From an uncultured Eubacteriales bacterium (lineage in GTDB: Bacteria > Bacillota > Clostridia > Oscillospirales > CAG-272), in assembly GCA_900554225.1 (NCBI GenBank), contig USGH01000114.1, positions 1 to 7,728 on the forward strand: a stretch of DNA of 7,728 bases. The letters are read 5' to 3'. Positions 5,574 through 7,728 of this stretch are shown here, in pieces (position 1 is the first letter of the stretch; each line of letters begins with the position of its first letter). Below the pieces are notes generated by a model. It searched no databases and was not told the origin of the DNA. It worked only from the letters and a program-made list of their open reading frames with translations. The translations under genes were made by a program, and so were the position numbers.

Positions 5574-7052
5574 ACGCGCAAAAAGCTTTGCATTCTTCTC
5601 GTCCTTCTCCTGCTCGGCTCTTCTCTTGTATCCTGCTCCGGCAGCAGTGATTCCAAAGAAACAACGCCGTCCAATCCCACGAATGACACCACATCTGCGG
5701 AAAACGAAACGGAAACGACCAATATCTATGACGAAGCCGCTGCCGCACTGCCCACGGAAAAATACGCAGACAAAACCTTCACGATCCTGACGCGGGAGGA
5801 AGTCTCCTTTGAAATCGACGCGGAATCCGAAACGGGAGAGATCACAAACGACGCGGTCTACAGCCGGAACATGAAAATCGAGGATACCTACGGCATCAAG
5901 ATCGCGACTGTGTCGGTCGGCAACTGGGATGATGTGACCAATTCTCTTGAGGCAAGCATCAATGCGGGGGATCACACCTATGATCTCGCCGGACAGGTGG
6001 ATTTCAAGGTCTATGCCGTTGTCGGCAAACAGCTCTGCGGCAACTGGCTTGATCTGCCGCACGTGGATCTGTCCAGAGAATGGTGGGCAAATCTTGTGAA
6101 CGACGCCGCGACCATCAACGGCAAACTCTACACCGCCGCCGGAGACATCAGCATCACAAGTATTCTGTACACCGACTGTCTTTTCTACAATGCAGATTTC
6201 GCGGAGGCAAGCGGGATCACGGTGGAATCGCTCCAGAACGCAGTCTTTGACAAGCAGTGGACGCTCGACTATTTCTACAATCTTGTCGCGAATTTCTACA
6301 CGGACACGAACGGTGACGGTGTGAAGGACGCAGGCGACGTATACGGCTTTGCGGTCTCTCCCGGAAACAACACGGATGGTTGGCTGACCGCCTTTGACCA
6401 GCCCATCGCCAATGTGGATAAAGACGGAAAAATCGCCATTTCGCTGCTCTCCGACAAGACGATATCCGCTCTCGAAAAATTGAATCGCCTGCACTGGGAG
6501 GAACAGGGCGTGTACAATCCCGGCGCATGGGACTTCACAATGCCGGAGCTTGTTGCGAGCCGTCACGCGTTGTTTACGACCGGCATCTTCAACGATGCGC
6601 GCACCAGCTTCTCCGGTATGGAGGACGACTTTGGCATCCTGCCCTTCCCGATGTGGGATGAAGCACAGGGCACCTATTACGCCGGTGCAAACGACCAGTT
6701 CACGGTACTTGTATTCCCCATCGACACACAGGAAAGCGATTACGAATACCTCGGTACGATCACTGAAGCACTCGCCATCGAAAGTGCACGAACCGTGCGT
6801 CCGGCATTCTACAATTCCGCGCTGAAGAACCGGTATTCCATGGATGCAAACACGGCACAGATCATCGACATCATCATGGACGGTCGTCGCTTTGACTTCT
6901 CCTTCCAGTATGGCAACGACATTCTCGTCCCGTATATGTTCCGCAACCAGATCATTGCACAGTCGAACGACATCGTCTCCACGTATGAAAAGAGCCAGAA
7001 GACCATCGAAACCAAGCTCTCCGCCATCGCGGGCTACTATGGATTAGAGTAA
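5574..7052 (+). CDS. Extracellular solute-binding lipoprotein (ABC transporter, family 1-like), apparent ACG start
   Basis: The protein has about 492 aa and is an extracytoplasmic binding protein that would capture a nutrient, most likely a carbohydrate, for an ABC importer. Counting from the ACG, residues 1-21 form a lipoprotein signal peptide (RKK, a leucine-rich core, lipobox LVSC with Cys21 as the lipidated residue). A Ser/Thr/Glu-rich linker runs to about residue 55. The mature domain starts with KYADKTFTILTREE. A calcium-loop-like DTNGDGVKDAGD (244-255) is common in such proteins of Clostridia. The C-terminal half (GILPFPMWDE, NDQFTVLVFP) matches the closing lobe of family 1 binding proteins. 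No permease or ATPase gene is adjacent and terminators lie on both sides, so it is an orphan component. The start is odd: everything is in place except that ACG stands where ATG is expected. This could be a real non-canonical start, a start-loss mutation, or a base error. Confidence 0.85.
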   Translation, partial: TRKKLCILLVLLLLGSSLVSCSGSSDSKETTPSNPTNDTTSAENETETTNIYDEAAAALPTEKYADKTFTILTREEVSFEIDAESETGEITNDAVYSRNMKIEDTYGIKIATVSVGNWDDVTNSLEASINAGDHTYDLAGQVDFKVYAVVGKQLCGNWLDLPHVDLSREWWANLVNDAATINGKLYTAAGDISITSILYTDCLFYNADFAEASGITVESLQNAVFDKQWTLDYFYNLVANFYTDTNGDGVKDAGDVYGFAVSPGNNTDGWLTAFDQPIANVDKDGKIAISLLSDKTISALEKLNRLHWEEQGVYNPGAWDFTMPELVASRHALFTTGIFNDARTSFSGMEDDFGILPFPMWDEAQGTYYAGANDQFTVLVFPIDTQESDYEYLGTITEALAIESARTVRPAFYNSALKNRYSMDANTAQIIDIIMDGRRFDFSFQYGNDILVPYMFRNQIIAQSNDIVSTYEKSQKTIETKLSAIAGYYGLE

Positions 7053-7066
7053 ATTTACACAGCACG

Positions 7067-7112
7067 AAAACGCGTTGTATTCTCCCAGGCAGGAGGTACA
7101 GCGCGTTTTTTT
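7067..7112 (+). terminator. Rho-independent terminator between convergent genes
   Basis: AAAACGCG (7067-7074) pairs with CGCGTTTT (7102-7109). The stem extends inward through TGTA/TACA and CTCC/GGAGG with a G-U pair and a small bulge, and a run of seven Ts (7106-7112) follows. On the minus strand the same stem ends in TTTTCG, so it may also stop the convergent oxidoreductase transcript. Confidence 0.85.
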
Positions 7113-7129
7113 GTGGGTGAGGATGCTAT

Positions 7130-7728
7130 TTATCCCTGCTGTGTCGCCAGCCATGCGGCGCGGTTCTCTGCAATCTGTTCCTGCGACAGCTCCCTTTCCG
7201 GATAGGATGAGCACGGCAGCACCTGATCTCCCGCAACGGCACGATTCGTACACGCATTGTCATGCCGCCACGCGTCTCTTTCCTCCGGATTGCGCAGATT
7301 CGGCACCTTCATCGGAATATTGCCGCCCAAAATAGAACGGTGGGCGAGAATGCCGCAGATACCCATATCGACCGCCTGATACACATCGATGGACCACCTT
7401 CCGTCCGATTTTCCGAGAATTTTCTCAATGAAGAAGTGGGTCGGGTAGAAATCGCTGCCGCCGTGAGACTGGACGCCGCTGTTCTTTGCGAGATCCGCGG
7501 ACACAAATTTCTCCGGCGTATAGAAGGTATTCTCTCCCTGACAGGTTTTTCCGGGTGTTTCCCTGTATAGCCGCACCTGCTCTCCGCTTGCACCGCCATC
7601 GTGGGTGCCGAGATACCCCTTCGTCGCGTAGACCTTGTATGCGGTATGCGCCGGCTCCAGCTTCAGCGGTCCGTGGATGCTCTTGACCGTCGCACCGTTG
7701 TCAAGCGTCACCATTTCGATCCCGCTGG
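7130..7728 (-). CDS. Gfo/Idh/MocA-family oxidoreductase, C-terminal part (runs off the window)
   Basis: About 198 residues are visible; the N-terminal Rossmann NAD(P)-binding domain lies beyond the right edge, and the frame stays open to 7728 (SGIE precedes the internal Met at 7714). The visible part is the alpha/beta C-terminal domain that forms the sugar site. HGGSDFYPTHF (near 7435-7465) recalls the HGG motif of GH109-like members. IDVYQAVDMGICGILAHRSI and the tail MKVPNLRNPEER are typical of Clostridia family members. Such enzymes oxidise or reduce sugars and polyols, or in GH109 cleave glycosides by a redox mechanism; which applies cannot be told from this half. It ends in TAA at 7132-7130, convergent with the solute-binding protein, and shares the intervening terminator region. 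Confidence 0.85.
   Translation of the reverse strand, partial: SGIEMVTLDNGATVKSIHGPLKLEPAHTAYKVYATKGYLGTHDGGASGEQVRLYRETPGKTCQGENTFYTPEKFVSADLAKNSGVQSHGGSDFYPTHFFIEKILGKSDGRWSIDVYQAVDMGICGILAHRSILGGNIPMKVPNLRNPEERDAWRHDNACTNRAVAGDQVLPCSSYPERELSQEQIAENRAAWLATQQG

Noticed and set aside
5523..6566. 347-codon minus-strand frame opposite the solute-binding protein
   Set aside because: Antisense shadow; the plus frame has a signal peptide, lipobox and family features.

Overview
The window is most consistent with an uncultured anaerobic Firmicute of class Clostridia, probably from gut or rumen. This rests on moderately high GC, Gram-positive style ribosome sites, TGn-extended -10 promoters, a lipoprotein solute-binding protein of a type common in Clostridia, and a Gfo/Idh/MocA sugar oxidoreductase. 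No gene here fixes the genus, and the assignment is inference.

Layout from left to right. Positions 1-292 hold a hairpin-rich non-coding stretch with one copy of an ~86-bp repeat. A chloramphenicol-acetyltransferase-like (CAT-like) acyltransferase lies on the minus strand (293-934) with its own promoter and a possible terminator. A second, inverted copy of the ~86-bp repeat lies at 1046-1131, so the gene sits between inverted repeats. Positions 1132-1596 carry no convincing gene. A family-4 (Fe-S) uracil-DNA glycosylase is on the minus strand (1597-2163, GTG start).

Back to back with it, a strong promoter at 2253-2281 drives a two-gene, translationally coupled unit. The first gene encodes an uncharacterised 478-aa protein (2318-3754). 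The second encodes a 202-aa multi-pass membrane protein of unknown function (3751-4359). The first protein is soluble-looking, yet near its C-terminus it carries the sequence IGIIGGADGPTAI. That is the signature of the Na+-translocating decarboxylase beta subunit (OadB/GcdB), taken out of its membrane context. This is the most intriguing element of the window.

A hemolysin III/PAQR-family membrane protein follows (4650-5324) with its own promoter and a long-stem terminator. Next comes a monocistronic extracellular solute-binding lipoprotein (about 5574-7052). It has a good promoter, Shine-Dalgarno and signal peptide, but an ACG triplet where the start codon should be. A hairpin terminator at 7067-7112 separates it from a convergent, truncated Gfo/Idh/MocA-family oxidoreductase (7130-7728) that runs off the right edge.

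The genes look like a set of small independent transcription units rather than one pathway. The only evident operon is 2318-4359. The solute-binding protein and the oxidoreductase may both relate to carbohydrate use, but no permease or glycosidase is present to confirm this.
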